64,000 nucleotides of DNA, from positions 3,839,001-3,903,000 of the forward strand of contig NZ_CP089980.1 of assembly GCF_021389955.1 (NCBI RefSeq), written 5' to 3'. This document shows, piece by piece, positions 54,642 to 62,659 of this stretch. The position numbers and the translations under genes are program-made. The notes below the pieces were generated by a model. It was not told the origin of the DNA, did no database searches, and worked only from the letters and a program-made list of their open reading frames with translations. Origin of the DNA: Fulvivirga maritima. Its GTDB lineage: Bacteria > Bacteroidota > Bacteroidia > Cytophagales > Cyclobacteriaceae. Positions within the stretch are counted from its first letter, which is position 1. Every line of letters begins with the position of its first letter.

Positions 54642-56966
54642 TCACCCTTTAGGATTGAGAATTAAGTCTATTCTGGCCAGAAGGTCCTGCACATGATATG
54701 AGGACATTCTATCGCTTATATTACTTTTTTGAAGTTTTCTCTTTAAATCTACTAATTTTCCTCTTGCTAATGAACGAATATCTGATTGATCTACTTCCAC
54801 TTCAGTGCCAGCGGAGTAGTATCTCCCTCTCGATGATTGCTCTTTAGTCATTAAATACCCTAATCTTTCTACATATGCTTTTTGTAAGTCTCTGCGGTAA
54901 GCATCTACTTTTTGATTTCGTGTTATCTCCAAGAATATGCCATTTTGCAGGTCGTCCATCATGTTCAGCGCGGTATAGGTTTTTGATCCCATAAAGGCTT
55001 CTGCTTCTGATAATCTTTGTAATACCTCAAAGCTAAGAATAGTATTGAGGTGCCTGGCTTGTAAAGATCTTACTCTTTCCAGGGCACCTGAATGTTCTAT
55101 GCGTCTAAGGATATCTTCATTAATTAACCAGTCAGGTGTGCTAAAGGCTTCATTGATCATAAAGTTCATGGCACTTTTTTGCTGTTCCTTACTTACTGGC
55201 TGGTACACTAAACCTGCTTGATCGGCTGTTTTTAATGTTTCTGTAACTCCACCGATGTTTTTGGCTACATGGCCTATATATCGGCTCCAAACGCCGGTGA
55301 GCTCACCATACAGTTCTTGCAGGTCTTCATAATTTTCACCTTCCTCAGTAGTCCAGTCAATTAGATTTTTGCTTACAATTTTAAGGTTGCTCAGCCCGTA
55401 GCTGCTGGCTTTTACAGCATCATCTCCTATACATTCTGTCTGTGAGGTGGGGTCGAAGCCGCCGTATCCGTTTCCGAAAAGGTATTTAGGGTCACCTTCT
55501 TTTTCTTTTATCCAGCTGTCTAAAGTGGATTCCTCTGCTGTGGGGCTGTCGGCCTCGGGTATAACTCTGTACCCCCAGTTGATGGCGTAGTGATCATAAG
55601 GCCCTATTTGTCTAATAAACCTGATGTTTTCATCTCCTGGCTGTGCTACGTAGTTATAGCGAGCATAATCCATAATGGTGGTGGCTATGCCGTATTTTTG
55701 AGTGAAAGCGCCTGATCTGAGAGAATCAGTAGGGTAGGCGCTGCTGGCTTTCATATTATGCGGTAAGCCCAGTGCATGTCCTACTTCATGAGCTATGACC
55801 ATGCGCATCATTTCGCCGATTTGCTCTTCGGGGGTGTCTAGCGAGCGAGCTTCAGGGTTAGCAGCTCCAGTTTCCAGCATAAATCGGTTTCTGTAAGATC
55901 TTAAATGGTTATGATACCAGATGATATCACTTTCTATGATCTCGCCTGAACGAGGATCAGAGGTGCTTGGGCCAATGGCATTACGCGTAGTGCTAGCCAC
56001 ATAGCGCACAATAGAGTAACGCACATCTTCAGGGCTAAAGTCTGGATCTTCCTCTTCTGTAGGTGGATCTTTAGCAATAATGGCATTTTTAAAACCTGCA
56101 CTTTCAAAGCATTCTTGCCAGCTTTCAATACCTTGTTTGAAATACTTTCGCCATTTCATAGGTGTGGCAGGGTCCAGATAATAAACAATGGGCTTAACGG
56201 GCTCTACCAATTCACCTCTGGCATAAGCTTCCGGGTCTTTAGGCTCCAGTCTCCATCGTCTGATGTAGGTCTTACGATCCGCCTTAAGTGCCTCAGAGCT
56301 ATAATCTACCTGGCTTACAGTAAACCAGCCTACTCTTTCGTCATGCAGACGAGGTTGCATAGGCTCTTTGGGTAGTAAAACCATAGATTGGCTCATAACC
56401 ATGCTGATGGTTCCGGAGCTTTGATTTGATGGCGGCTCATCGGCCACATAAGTCATTTCATGTTTCACTTCTATATTCTCCGGGTAGCTCTTGGCTGATT
56501 GGATAAAGCTGCGGTCAGAGTCCAGCCTTTTTACTTTGTACTCTTTCCTCATTTCATTAGAAAGTCCGCTGATAGAGGGTACATCTTTAGTGAAGAAATC
56601 TGTTACTTCTACTACTAATGCTGAAGAATCCGGGGAATAGGCTTCTATTTTAAAGCTGTAAAGCGAAGGAGCGTAGTTGTTTGACTCTACTGATTTATAA
56701 ATGGGCAGTGAGTCGCTGGCTACTGCATTGTAAGAAATGGATCTTAATAATATTTTATTCTGGTGCTTTTGCCACTGTACTACCTGCTCTTCTCTTTTGG
56801 TGCCGGCGTTGATGTATCCACCGCCAAAGCGAGGGGAGATTTTGGATATTCGGCTAATCAACAGCATGTCAGTGTTAAGCAAGCTGTCAGGTATTTCGTA
56901 ATAAACTTTCTCTCCGTTAATATGAATTTTGAAAAGCCCTTCATCAGTCTGAGTGTTTTTAGACAC
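54642..56966 (-). CDS. Zinc metalloprotease, DUF5117/DUF4953 family, main part
   Basis: 774 residues as read from a GTG at 56966. The zinc site is VIAHEVGHALGLPHNMKASS, the extended HExxHxxGxxH motif of metzincin-type proteases, and IMDYARYNY behind it resembles the Met-turn. DUF5117-type beta-rich region first (PRFGGGYINAGTKREEQVVQ), then VKPIVYYLDPATPMKWRKYF, GIESWQECFESAGF and DVRYSIVRYVAS leading to the catalytic domain. The true start lies further upstream: an in-register lipoprotein signal is encoded at 57094 but is out of frame by one base. Likely a surface or periplasmic protease of unknown substrate. Confidence 0.85.
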   Translation of the reverse strand: MSKNTQTDEGLFKIHINGEKVYYEIPDSLLNTDMLLISRISKISPRFGGGYINAGTKREEQVVQWQKHQNKILLRSISYNAVASDSLPIYKSVESNNYAPSLYSFKIEAYSPDSSALVVEVTDFFTKDVPSISGLSNEMRKEYKVKRLDSDRSFIQSAKSYPENIEVKHEMTYVADEPPSNQSSGTISMVMSQSMVLLPKEPMQPRLHDERVGWFTVSQVDYSSEALKADRKTYIRRWRLEPKDPEAYARGELVEPVKPIVYYLDPATPMKWRKYFKQGIESWQECFESAGFKNAIIAKDPPTEEEDPDFSPEDVRYSIVRYVASTTRNAIGPSTSDPRSGEIIESDIIWYHNHLRSYRNRFMLETGAANPEARSLDTPEEQIGEMMRMVIAHEVGHALGLPHNMKASSAYPTDSLRSGAFTQKYGIATTIMDYARYNYVAQPGDENIRFIRQIGPYDHYAINWGYRVIPEADSPTAEESTLDSWIKEKEGDPKYLFGNGYGGFDPTSQTECIGDDAVKASSYGLSNLKIVSKNLIDWTTEEGENYEDLQELYGELTGVWSRYIGHVAKNIGGVTETLKTADQAGLVYQPVSKEQQKSAMNFMINEAFSTPDWLINEDILRRIEHSGALERVRSLQARHLNTILSFEVLQRLSEAEAFMGSKTYTALNMMDDLQNGIFLEITRNQKVDAYRRDLQKAYVERLGYLMTKEQSSRGRYYSAGTEVEVDQSDIRSLARGKLVDLKRKLQKSNISDRMSSYHVQDLLARIDLILNPKG

Positions 56967-57094
56967 TATTTTTTCATAAGGCTTTTTCTCTTTTTTTCTG
57001 AGTCTGATTTAGATGAAGTATTGGTTGCTTTTTTAGTGGTTTGGCAGCCGAATACAGCAATCAGTATTAAAAATATCGATGCGGTTTGTTTCAT
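56966..57094 (-). pseudogene. Lipoprotein signal peptide of the metalloprotease, out of frame by one base
   Basis: ATG at 57094 opens KQTASIFLILIAVFGCQTTK, a good lipoprotein signal with Cys after VFG, and then SDSEKKRKSLMKK and a stop whose last base is the first of the GTG at 56966 (TAGTG). With one more A in the run of five (or seven) A at 56983-56996 the frame would read KKPYEKIVSKNTQTDEG and join the protease. Either a slippage/read error or a stop-start coupling. Confidence 0.7.
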
Positions 57095-57180
57095 ACTTTG
57101 AATATAGGGATTCAAAGGGCGGCATAATAATCAATTTGATTTGAAAGGTTGAATATTCTTTTCAGGGGTGAGGAAGGAGA

Positions 57181-57251
57181 TAAGCTGCCTCTGCCAATGT
57201 TAGGTTAAATTGCTGCTGAAGTGATTGTTGTGAGAGGGCAGAGGCAGCTTA
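57181..57251 (-). terminator. Long perfect hairpin behind the metal-binding lipoprotein gene
   Basis: 15 bases at 57181-57195 pair perfectly with 57237-57251 around a 41-base loop, starting 9 bases after the stop at 57260 on the minus strand. No T run follows, so it may act as an mRNA 3' stabiliser rather than a classical terminator. Confidence 0.5.
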
Positions 57252-57259
57252 AACTGTGG

Positions 57260-58144
57260 TTAGTATTGCTTGGTAGATCGCTCGTAGGTGAAGCCTCCAC
57301 CAGGATTTTGGTCTCCGCTACCCCACTTTGTGAAGGTAAGGGTGAAGAAGATGTTTTCTTCAACTAGCCATACGCCCAGTTTTTTTCCTTCCAGATCAGG
57401 TAGGCTGGTGCCTGTTAATTGTTGATCCGTATCGGTTGTAATGGTAAAGTTGTCTAACACTTCGGTGATTTTGCTTCCATTTTCAAGATACCTCACAAAT
57501 GAGCCTATGTTATGAAAACTGTAAAAATGAGTGGTGTCTCCAAGTGTTCCATATAAAGGAAAATCCGGATCCCAGTTTTCACTTCCTCCAGTATTATCAA
57601 GTAAAGCCCACTTTACGCCTTTAGTGCCACCGGTAGGAGTGAAATCAAAATTTGCAGGAGTGTCGTTCCAAAATTCAGCGTTTAAAGCCTGATCATCTGC
57701 ATCTTGAGAGAAGGTATCCTGCCACCATTGGTAGTTGTATAGCTGTCTTCTGTGCTGACGAGTGAAAGTGACCTTTTCAGTTATTTTATCCTGATACTGA
57801 GGGTCAGTCCAGTCAGCGCTGTCTGGTTTGTTAAAGGTAAGGTTGGGGCCGGTCCATATAATGATGCTTTCTACGGTGCCATCGCAGTTACTGTCAATGC
57901 CATCAAAATCATCTTCTTCTGCTCCTGGGTTGATGTCAGCATTACTGTCGTCACAGTCGGTATTATCCATCACATAGCCTTCTGGTTGAACGCAATCCTC
58001 TAGCATATCAGAGGCATCTCCAAAGCCATCACCGTCAGCGTCTCTGTACCATGTTGTAGGGGTACAAGCGTCATCATCATCACCACAAGAAATTAAGAAT
58101 GAACCAGCTAAGAGTACTGGTAAAAACAATAAAAGTCTCTTCAT
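57260..58144 (-). CDS. Lipoprotein with MopE-like metal-binding motif
   Basis: 294 residues from the ATG at 58144 (an upstream ATG at 58174 adds ten residues before the signal). Lipobox FLISCGDDDD. Residues 35-80 hold the putative metal-binding motif WYRDADGDGFGD, then NTDCDDSNADINPGAEE and GIDSNCDGT, the repeat seen in MopE-like and myxobacterial surface proteins, where Asp and Asn bind Ca. The remaining ~210 residues form an unrecognised beta-rich domain (WTGPNLTFNKPDSADWTD, SFHNIGSFVRYLENGS). It lies upstream of the metalloprotease on the same strand, beyond a hairpin. Confidence 0.75.
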   Translation of the reverse strand: MKRLLLFLPVLLAGSFLISCGDDDDACTPTTWYRDADGDGFGDASDMLEDCVQPEGYVMDNTDCDDSNADINPGAEEDDFDGIDSNCDGTVESIIIWTGPNLTFNKPDSADWTDPQYQDKITEKVTFTRQHRRQLYNYQWWQDTFSQDADDQALNAEFWNDTPANFDFTPTGGTKGVKWALLDNTGGSENWDPDFPLYGTLGDTTHFYSFHNIGSFVRYLENGSKITEVLDNFTITTDTDQQLTGTSLPDLEGKKLGVWLVEENIFFTLTFTKWGSGDQNPGGGFTYERSTKQY

Positions 58145-58438
58145 AATCATTAAATGTTTTAAAAATTCCCACAATGAAAATATTTAAATTCATATAAAAA
58201 AGGTACATGAAGATATTTTGATGAAATTCCCTTGAGCTCTATTTATGTTGTTAAAATAGTTATATAATCATATGAAAAAAATGAATGATTATATTAAAAG
58301 TTAATTTTACGTTTATTAATGGTTTTGGAACTTACATTTAGGGAGATGAAATGGAGCCAATAAAGCTATTGAAGGTTTACTTTTGTTAATGAGCAAAAGC
58401 ACTCACAGATAATTGGAAAGTCTATCCTTCGAGAGCCT
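58145..58438. other. Leader of the lipoprotein gene and left flank of IS110 copy 1
   Basis: A/T-rich to about 58370; from there to 58438 it matches part of the 164-bp repeat unit (ACTTTTGTTAAT, AAAGTCTATCCTTCGAGAGC). No gene is seen. Confidence 0.5.
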
Positions 58439-58455
58439 ACCAATGACGTAATACA

Positions 58456-59775
58456 CTAAATAGGTATTTGTTCAAGCTCATAACCTAATTCTTTAGCTGT
58501 TTTTACTAGCCATCTTTCCCTATGGAGCTGCATTTTTTCTTCATATGCTTTGATGCCCCGTTCTGTGTAATCAAGCCCTTTTACCATAAGCCGCCAGTAG
58601 AGTACGGCCAGTTTTCGGGCGGTAGCTTTAGTGGCTATGCCTGGACCTCTTTTGCTTTTCAATCTACGCCCAAAAGCTCCCAGTGCTATCTTTTTGCTTT
58701 CTATTAAACTTTGGGCTATTTGTCTGAATATTTGTCCTGCCTTTGGCCTGTACTTTCTGTTTCTGGTTTTATTTTTCTTGCCAGACTGGTGTTGACCTGG
58801 AGATAATCCTAGCCATGAAGTGAAATGTTTCTCACTGGGCCACTTACAAAGTTCCATGCCTATTTCAGAATACAATTGTAGCCAGGTATAATCGGTAATA
58901 CCCGGCAAACACGTAGCATCTTTGCCTGAAAAGATTTTCAGCAGGTGTCCTCCTAAGTGGTCTATATCAGGTTTATTATGTCTAACAGGTTTTCGATCTT
59001 TAACAGAATCTATTTCATTTTTGCTTTCCATATCTGAATCGTAGTTATTGAACCGCTTCATGACTTCATCCAGTTTTTGGTCACATGCCAGTATTTGTTG
59101 TTTATAAAATTTGTAACCACCGTATGCCTGTCCCAAAGCAAATAACCCTGACTCGGTATAATAGCCTGAAAGTGCCTTGATGACTTGAGAGGCTTTCTTT
59201 TCTCTAATACTGCTATGGCACAGGGATAAGAGCTTTTGGGCATCACGTTCCCCTGCCAGGATGGCTTCTATGATCGCCAGACCACTGGCGCCATGTATCT
59301 GACTGAGCACTTCTTTGAGCCGGATGTTCATCTCTATTAGCGCCTTTTGCATGTGGTTTACATGCATAGAGGCTGTTCTGAGATGATCTTCTCGCAACCG
59401 CTGGTAAGCACGAACTTCCTTCACTTGAGCATCGGGAACAAAACAGCGATTCAATAAGCCATGACTATGAAGTTGCTGAATCCATTGACAGTCCTTTACA
59501 TCAGTCTTTCGACCTGGTACTTGTCTTGTCTGGCGCCCATCTACTAACCAGACATCTAAACCTGCTGATTCTAGGATCTCATAAAGGATGATCCAGTAAA
59601 CGCCGGTGGCTTCCATGGCCACTGTCTCGATCCCCTCTGATAATAAATAACACGATGCCTCTTTAAAACTTTCAGTGAAAGTCTCAAAAACACGAACATC
59701 CTTGTTTTCCACGGATACGAAAATGTGCTTGGCTCCTATATCTATGCCTGCAGCATTTGCTCTCATCTTTTTCAT
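58456..59775 (-). CDS. IS110-family transposase, copy 1
   Basis: 439 residues. The N-terminal DEDD (RuvC-like) domain starts AAGIDIGAKHIFVSVEN with the first Asp, has AMEATGVYWIILYEIL with the Glu, and VDGRQTRQVPGRKTDVKDCQ with later Asp residues. The C-terminal Transposase_20 domain holds LPGITDYTWLQLYSEIG and the catalytic Ser in GLSPGQHQSGKKNKTRNR. This class recombines DNA with a bridge RNA guide. It differs from copy 2 at six residues (for instance Lys/Arg in TESFKEAS and Cys/Tyr in KDATCLPG). Both are intact. Confidence 0.95.
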   Translation of the reverse strand: MKKMRANAAGIDIGAKHIFVSVENKDVRVFETFTESFKEASCYLLSEGIETVAMEATGVYWIILYEILESAGLDVWLVDGRQTRQVPGRKTDVKDCQWIQQLHSHGLLNRCFVPDAQVKEVRAYQRLREDHLRTASMHVNHMQKALIEMNIRLKEVLSQIHGASGLAIIEAILAGERDAQKLLSLCHSSIREKKASQVIKALSGYYTESGLFALGQAYGGYKFYKQQILACDQKLDEVMKRFNNYDSDMESKNEIDSVKDRKPVRHNKPDIDHLGGHLLKIFSGKDATCLPGITDYTWLQLYSEIGMELCKWPSEKHFTSWLGLSPGQHQSGKKNKTRNRKYRPKAGQIFRQIAQSLIESKKIALGAFGRRLKSKRGPGIATKATARKLAVLYWRLMVKGLDYTERGIKAYEEKMQLHRERWLVKTAKELGYELEQIPI

Positions 59776-60006
59776 GACTAATTTTCTAAAAGTTAAACAA
59801 AGACCTGTAGGATGAAATATTGTACACGACAGACTACCAATCGGACATTCCTATAAAAACAAGGAAGTACCATACTTTGTGACTCCTTTCTATCCAACCA
59901 TGCTCAGGGACAGGCAAATTGCACTATGCCAGGTTCGGCTATATTGTACAGGCCACTTCTATTCTTAACGTCATTTCTTTTTGTGCGGTTGAAACAAATG
60001 TTAGGT
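59776..60006 (-). ncRNA. Candidate bridge RNA region of IS110 copy 1
   Basis: The 231 bases between element end and transposase start are conserved almost base for base in copy 2 (one A less in a run), although they code for nothing. In the IS110 group this long end encodes the bridge RNA. Possible stems: AAGGAGT with ACTTCCTT around a 13-base loop. TGTACAATAT occurs twice. CCCTGAGC in the middle resembles the target centre CCTGAGGC on the same strand. The exact RNA ends cannot be seen. Confidence 0.5.
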
Positions 60007-60008
60007 CT

Positions 60009-60992
60009 CAGGATGACTTTGGTTCTGTTGGTGGTACACATCTTAAGGTCAAGCTGAGGCACTCGAAGCTTAGACCGGTATTATGGAATACCATCTTTTT
60101 TGTTTTCAACTTTACTTTTGTTAATCAGTAATGGAAATTTGGGATTGTAGAAAGTCTATCCTTCGAGAGCCTCAGGCTGACTTTGGTTCTGTTATAGTAC
60201 ACACCTTGAGGTCAAGCTGAGGCATTTGAAGCTTCGGCCGGTATTATGGAATACCATCTTTTTTGTTTTCAACTTTACTTTTGTTAATCAGTAATGGAAA
60301 TTTGGGATTGTAGAAAGTCTATCCTTCGAGAGCCTCAGGCTGACTTTGTTTCTGTTATAGTACACGTCCAGAGGTCAAGCTGAGGCACTCGAAGCTTCGG
60401 CCGGTATTATGGAATATAATCATTTATGTTTTCAAATTAACTTTTGTTAATCCGCAATGGAAATAATGGGTTGGAAGAAAGTCTATCCTTCGAGAGCCTT
60501 AGGCTGACTTTGGTTGTGTTGGTAGTACACATCCTGAGGTCAAGCTGAGGCACTCGAAGCTTAGGTCGGTTTAATGGAATACCATCTTTTATGTTTTCAA
60601 GTATACTTTTTTAATCCGCAATTGAAATTATGGGATTGTAGAAAGTCCATCCTTCGAGAGTCTCAGGATTACTTTGGCTCTGTTATAGTACATATCCTGA
60701 GGTCAAGCTGAGGCTCTCGAAGCTTCGGCCGGTTTAATGGAATCCTATCTTTTATGTTTTCAACTTTACTTTTGTTAATCAGTAATGGAAATTATGAGAT
60801 TGTAGAAAGTCTATCCTTCGAGTGCCTCAGACTGACTTTGGTTTTGTTGATAGTACACACCCTGAGGTCAAGCTGAGGCACTCGAAGCTTAGGCCGGTAT
60901 TATGGAATCCCATCTTTAATGTTTTTAAATTTACTTTTGTTAATCAGCAAAAGCACTCACAGGTAATTAGAAAGTCTATCCTTCGAGAGCCT
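60009..60992. repeat. Tandem array of 164-bp units (five complete, two broken by IS110)
   Basis: Unit starts at 60151, 60314, 60478, 60642 and 60806, with a partial unit at 60971 that is interrupted by IS110 copy 2; 60009-60150 is the right part of the unit interrupted by copy 1. Each unit carries an ~85-base palindrome (CTTCGAGAGCCTCAGGCTGA with TCAAGCTGAGGCACTCGAAG) and a 79-base A/T-rich linker ending in ACTTTTGTTAATCAGTAATG. Units differ by scattered substitutions. There is no gene in it. Confidence 0.9.
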
Positions 60993-61008
60993 ACCAATGA
61001 CGTAATAA

Positions 61009-62328
61009 CTAAATAGGTATTTGTTCAAGCTCATAGCCTAATTCTTTAGCTGTTTTTACTAGCCATCTTTCTCTATGGAGCTGCATTTTTTCTTCATATG
61101 CTTTGATGCCCCGTTCTGTGTAATCAAGTCCTTTTACCATAAGCCGCCAGTAGAGTACGGCCAGTTTTCGGGCGGTAGCTTTAGTGGCTATGCCTGGACC
61201 TCTTTTGCTTTTCAATCTACGCCCAAAAGCTCCCAGTGCTATCTTTTTGCTTTCTATTAAACTTTGGGCTATTTGTCTGAATATTTGTCCTGCCTTTGGC
61301 CTGTACTTTCTGTTTCTGGTTTTATTTTTCTTGCCAGACTGGTGTTGACCTGGAGATAATCCTAGCCATGAAGTGAAGTGTTTCTCGCTGGGCCACTTAC
61401 AAAGTTCCATGCCTATTTCAGAATACAATTGTAGCCAGGTATAATCGGTAATACCCGGTAAATACGTAGCATCTTTGCCTGAAAAGATTTTGAGCAGGTG
61501 TCCTCCTAAGTGGTCTATATCAGGTTTATTATGTCTAACAGGTTTTCGATCTTTAACAGAATCTATTTCATTTTTGCTTTCCATATCTGAATCGTAGTTA
61601 TTGAACCGCTTCATGACTTCTTCCAGTTTTTGGTCACATGCCAGTATTTGTTGTTTATAAAATTTGTAACCACTGTATGCCTGTCCCAAAGCAAATAACC
61701 CTGACTCGGTATAATAGCCTGAAAGTGCCTTGATGACTTGAGAGGCTTTCTTTTCTCTAATACTGCTATGGCACAGGGATAAGAGCTTTTGGGCATCACG
61801 TTCCCCTGCCAGGATGGCTTCTATGATCGCCAGACCACTGGCGCCATGTATCTGACTGAGCACTTCTTTGAGTCGAATGTTCATCTCTATTAGTGACTTT
61901 TGCATATGATTTACATGCATAGAGGCTGTTCTCAGATGATCTTCTCTCAAGCGCTGGTAAGCACGAACTTCCTTCACTTGTGCATCGGGAACAAAACAGC
62001 GATTCAATAAACCATGACTATGGAGTTGCTGAATCCATTGACAGTCCTTTACATCAGTCTTTCGACCTGGTACTTGTCTTGTCTGGCGCCCATCTACTAA
62101 CCAGACATCCAAACCTGCTGATTCAAGAATCTCATAAAGAATAATCCAGTAAACACCCGTAGCTTCCATAGCCACTGTCTGGATCCCCTCTGATAATAAA
62201 TAGCACGATGCCTCTCGAAAACTTTCAGTGAAAGTCTCAAAAACACGAACATCCTTGTTTTCTACGGATACGAAAATGTGCTTGGCTCCTATATCTATGC
62301 CTGCAGCATTTGCTCTCATCTTTTTCAT
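61009..62328 (-). CDS. IS110-family transposase, copy 2
   Basis: 439 residues, identical to copy 1 except six positions: Arg for Lys in TESFREAS, Gln for Glu in SEGIQTVAM, Ser for Ala in QKSLIEM, Ser for Gly in AYSGYKF, Glu for Asp in KLEEVMKR, Tyr for Cys in KDATYLPG. None falls on the expected DEDD or Ser residues. It should be active. Its start at 62328 is preceded by the same leader as copy 1. Confidence 0.95.
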   Translation of the reverse strand: MKKMRANAAGIDIGAKHIFVSVENKDVRVFETFTESFREASCYLLSEGIQTVAMEATGVYWIILYEILESAGLDVWLVDGRQTRQVPGRKTDVKDCQWIQQLHSHGLLNRCFVPDAQVKEVRAYQRLREDHLRTASMHVNHMQKSLIEMNIRLKEVLSQIHGASGLAIIEAILAGERDAQKLLSLCHSSIREKKASQVIKALSGYYTESGLFALGQAYSGYKFYKQQILACDQKLEEVMKRFNNYDSDMESKNEIDSVKDRKPVRHNKPDIDHLGGHLLKIFSGKDATYLPGITDYTWLQLYSEIGMELCKWPSEKHFTSWLGLSPGQHQSGKKNKTRNRKYRPKAGQIFRQIAQSLIESKKIALGAFGRRLKSKRGPGIATKATARKLAVLYWRLMVKGLDYTERGIKAYEEKMQLHRERWLVKTAKELGYELEQIPI

Positions 62329-62558
62329 GACTAATTTTCTAAAAGTTAAACAAAGACCTGTAGGATGAAATATTGTACACGACAGACTACCAATCGGACA
62401 TTCCTATAAAACAAGGAAGTACCATACTTTGTGACTCCTTTCTATCCAACCATGCTCAGGGACAGGCAAATTGCACTATGCCAGGTTCGGCTATATTGTA
62501 CAGGCCACTTCTATTCTTAACGTCATTTCTTTTTGTGCGGTTGAAACAAATGTTAGGT
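62329..62558 (-). ncRNA. Candidate bridge RNA region of IS110 copy 2
   Basis: Counterpart of 59776-60006, with one A fewer in the run after CATTCCTATA. Conservation without coding capacity between two copies whose coding parts have diverged slightly supports a functional RNA. Confidence 0.5.
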
Positions 62559-62560
62559 CT

Positions 62561-62659
62561 CAGGCTGACTTTGGTTCTGTTGGTGGTACACACCCTGAGG
62601 TCAAGCTGAGGCACTCGAAGCTTCGAGTGCTAAAAGTTAATTAAATTGAATAATCAAAC
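62561..62659. repeat. Right part of the repeat unit interrupted by IS110 copy 2
   Basis: CAGGCTGACTTTGGTTCTG to GAGGCACTCGAAGCTTCGAG continues the unit broken at 60992; CACTCGAAGCTTCGAGTG at 62611-62628 is a perfect palindrome that closes the array before the next gene. Confidence 0.8.

Larger units (their letters stand above)
58439..60008 (-). mobile_element. IS110-family element, copy 1
   Basis: Compared with copy 2 and with unbroken repeat units, the element starts after GAGAGCCT and ends with TTAGGTCT before CAGG: the unbroken site reads GAGCCTCAGG, so the shared dinucleotide is CT on the plus strand. Length 1570 bases: a short 17-base end behind the transposase gene and a long 230-base end in front of it, the layout of the IS110 group. 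There are no terminal inverted repeats and no target duplication beyond CT, as expected for this family. Confidence 0.88.
60993..62560 (-). mobile_element. IS110-family element, copy 2
   Basis: 1568 bases; same ends, same orientation and same insertion site (GAGCCT/CAGG of the 164-bp unit) as copy 1, from which it differs by two single-base deletions and scattered substitutions. The short flank left of it (AGCAAAAGCACTCACAG) is also shared with copy 1 but not with the other units, so part of the array may have been duplicated together with the element. Confidence 0.88.

Noticed and set aside
56763-57101. Plus-strand frame over the start of the metalloprotease
   Set aside because: It mirrors the minus-strand protease and signal peptide and has no family features.
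60009-60992. 164-bp tandem units considered as CRISPR or coding repeats
   Set aside because: Spacers are alike between units, stops occur in all frames, and the units are palindromic.
62373-62609. Plus-strand frame in the IS110 leader
   Set aside because: It has a different reading frame and length in copy 1 because of one base, so the leader is better seen as non-coding RNA.
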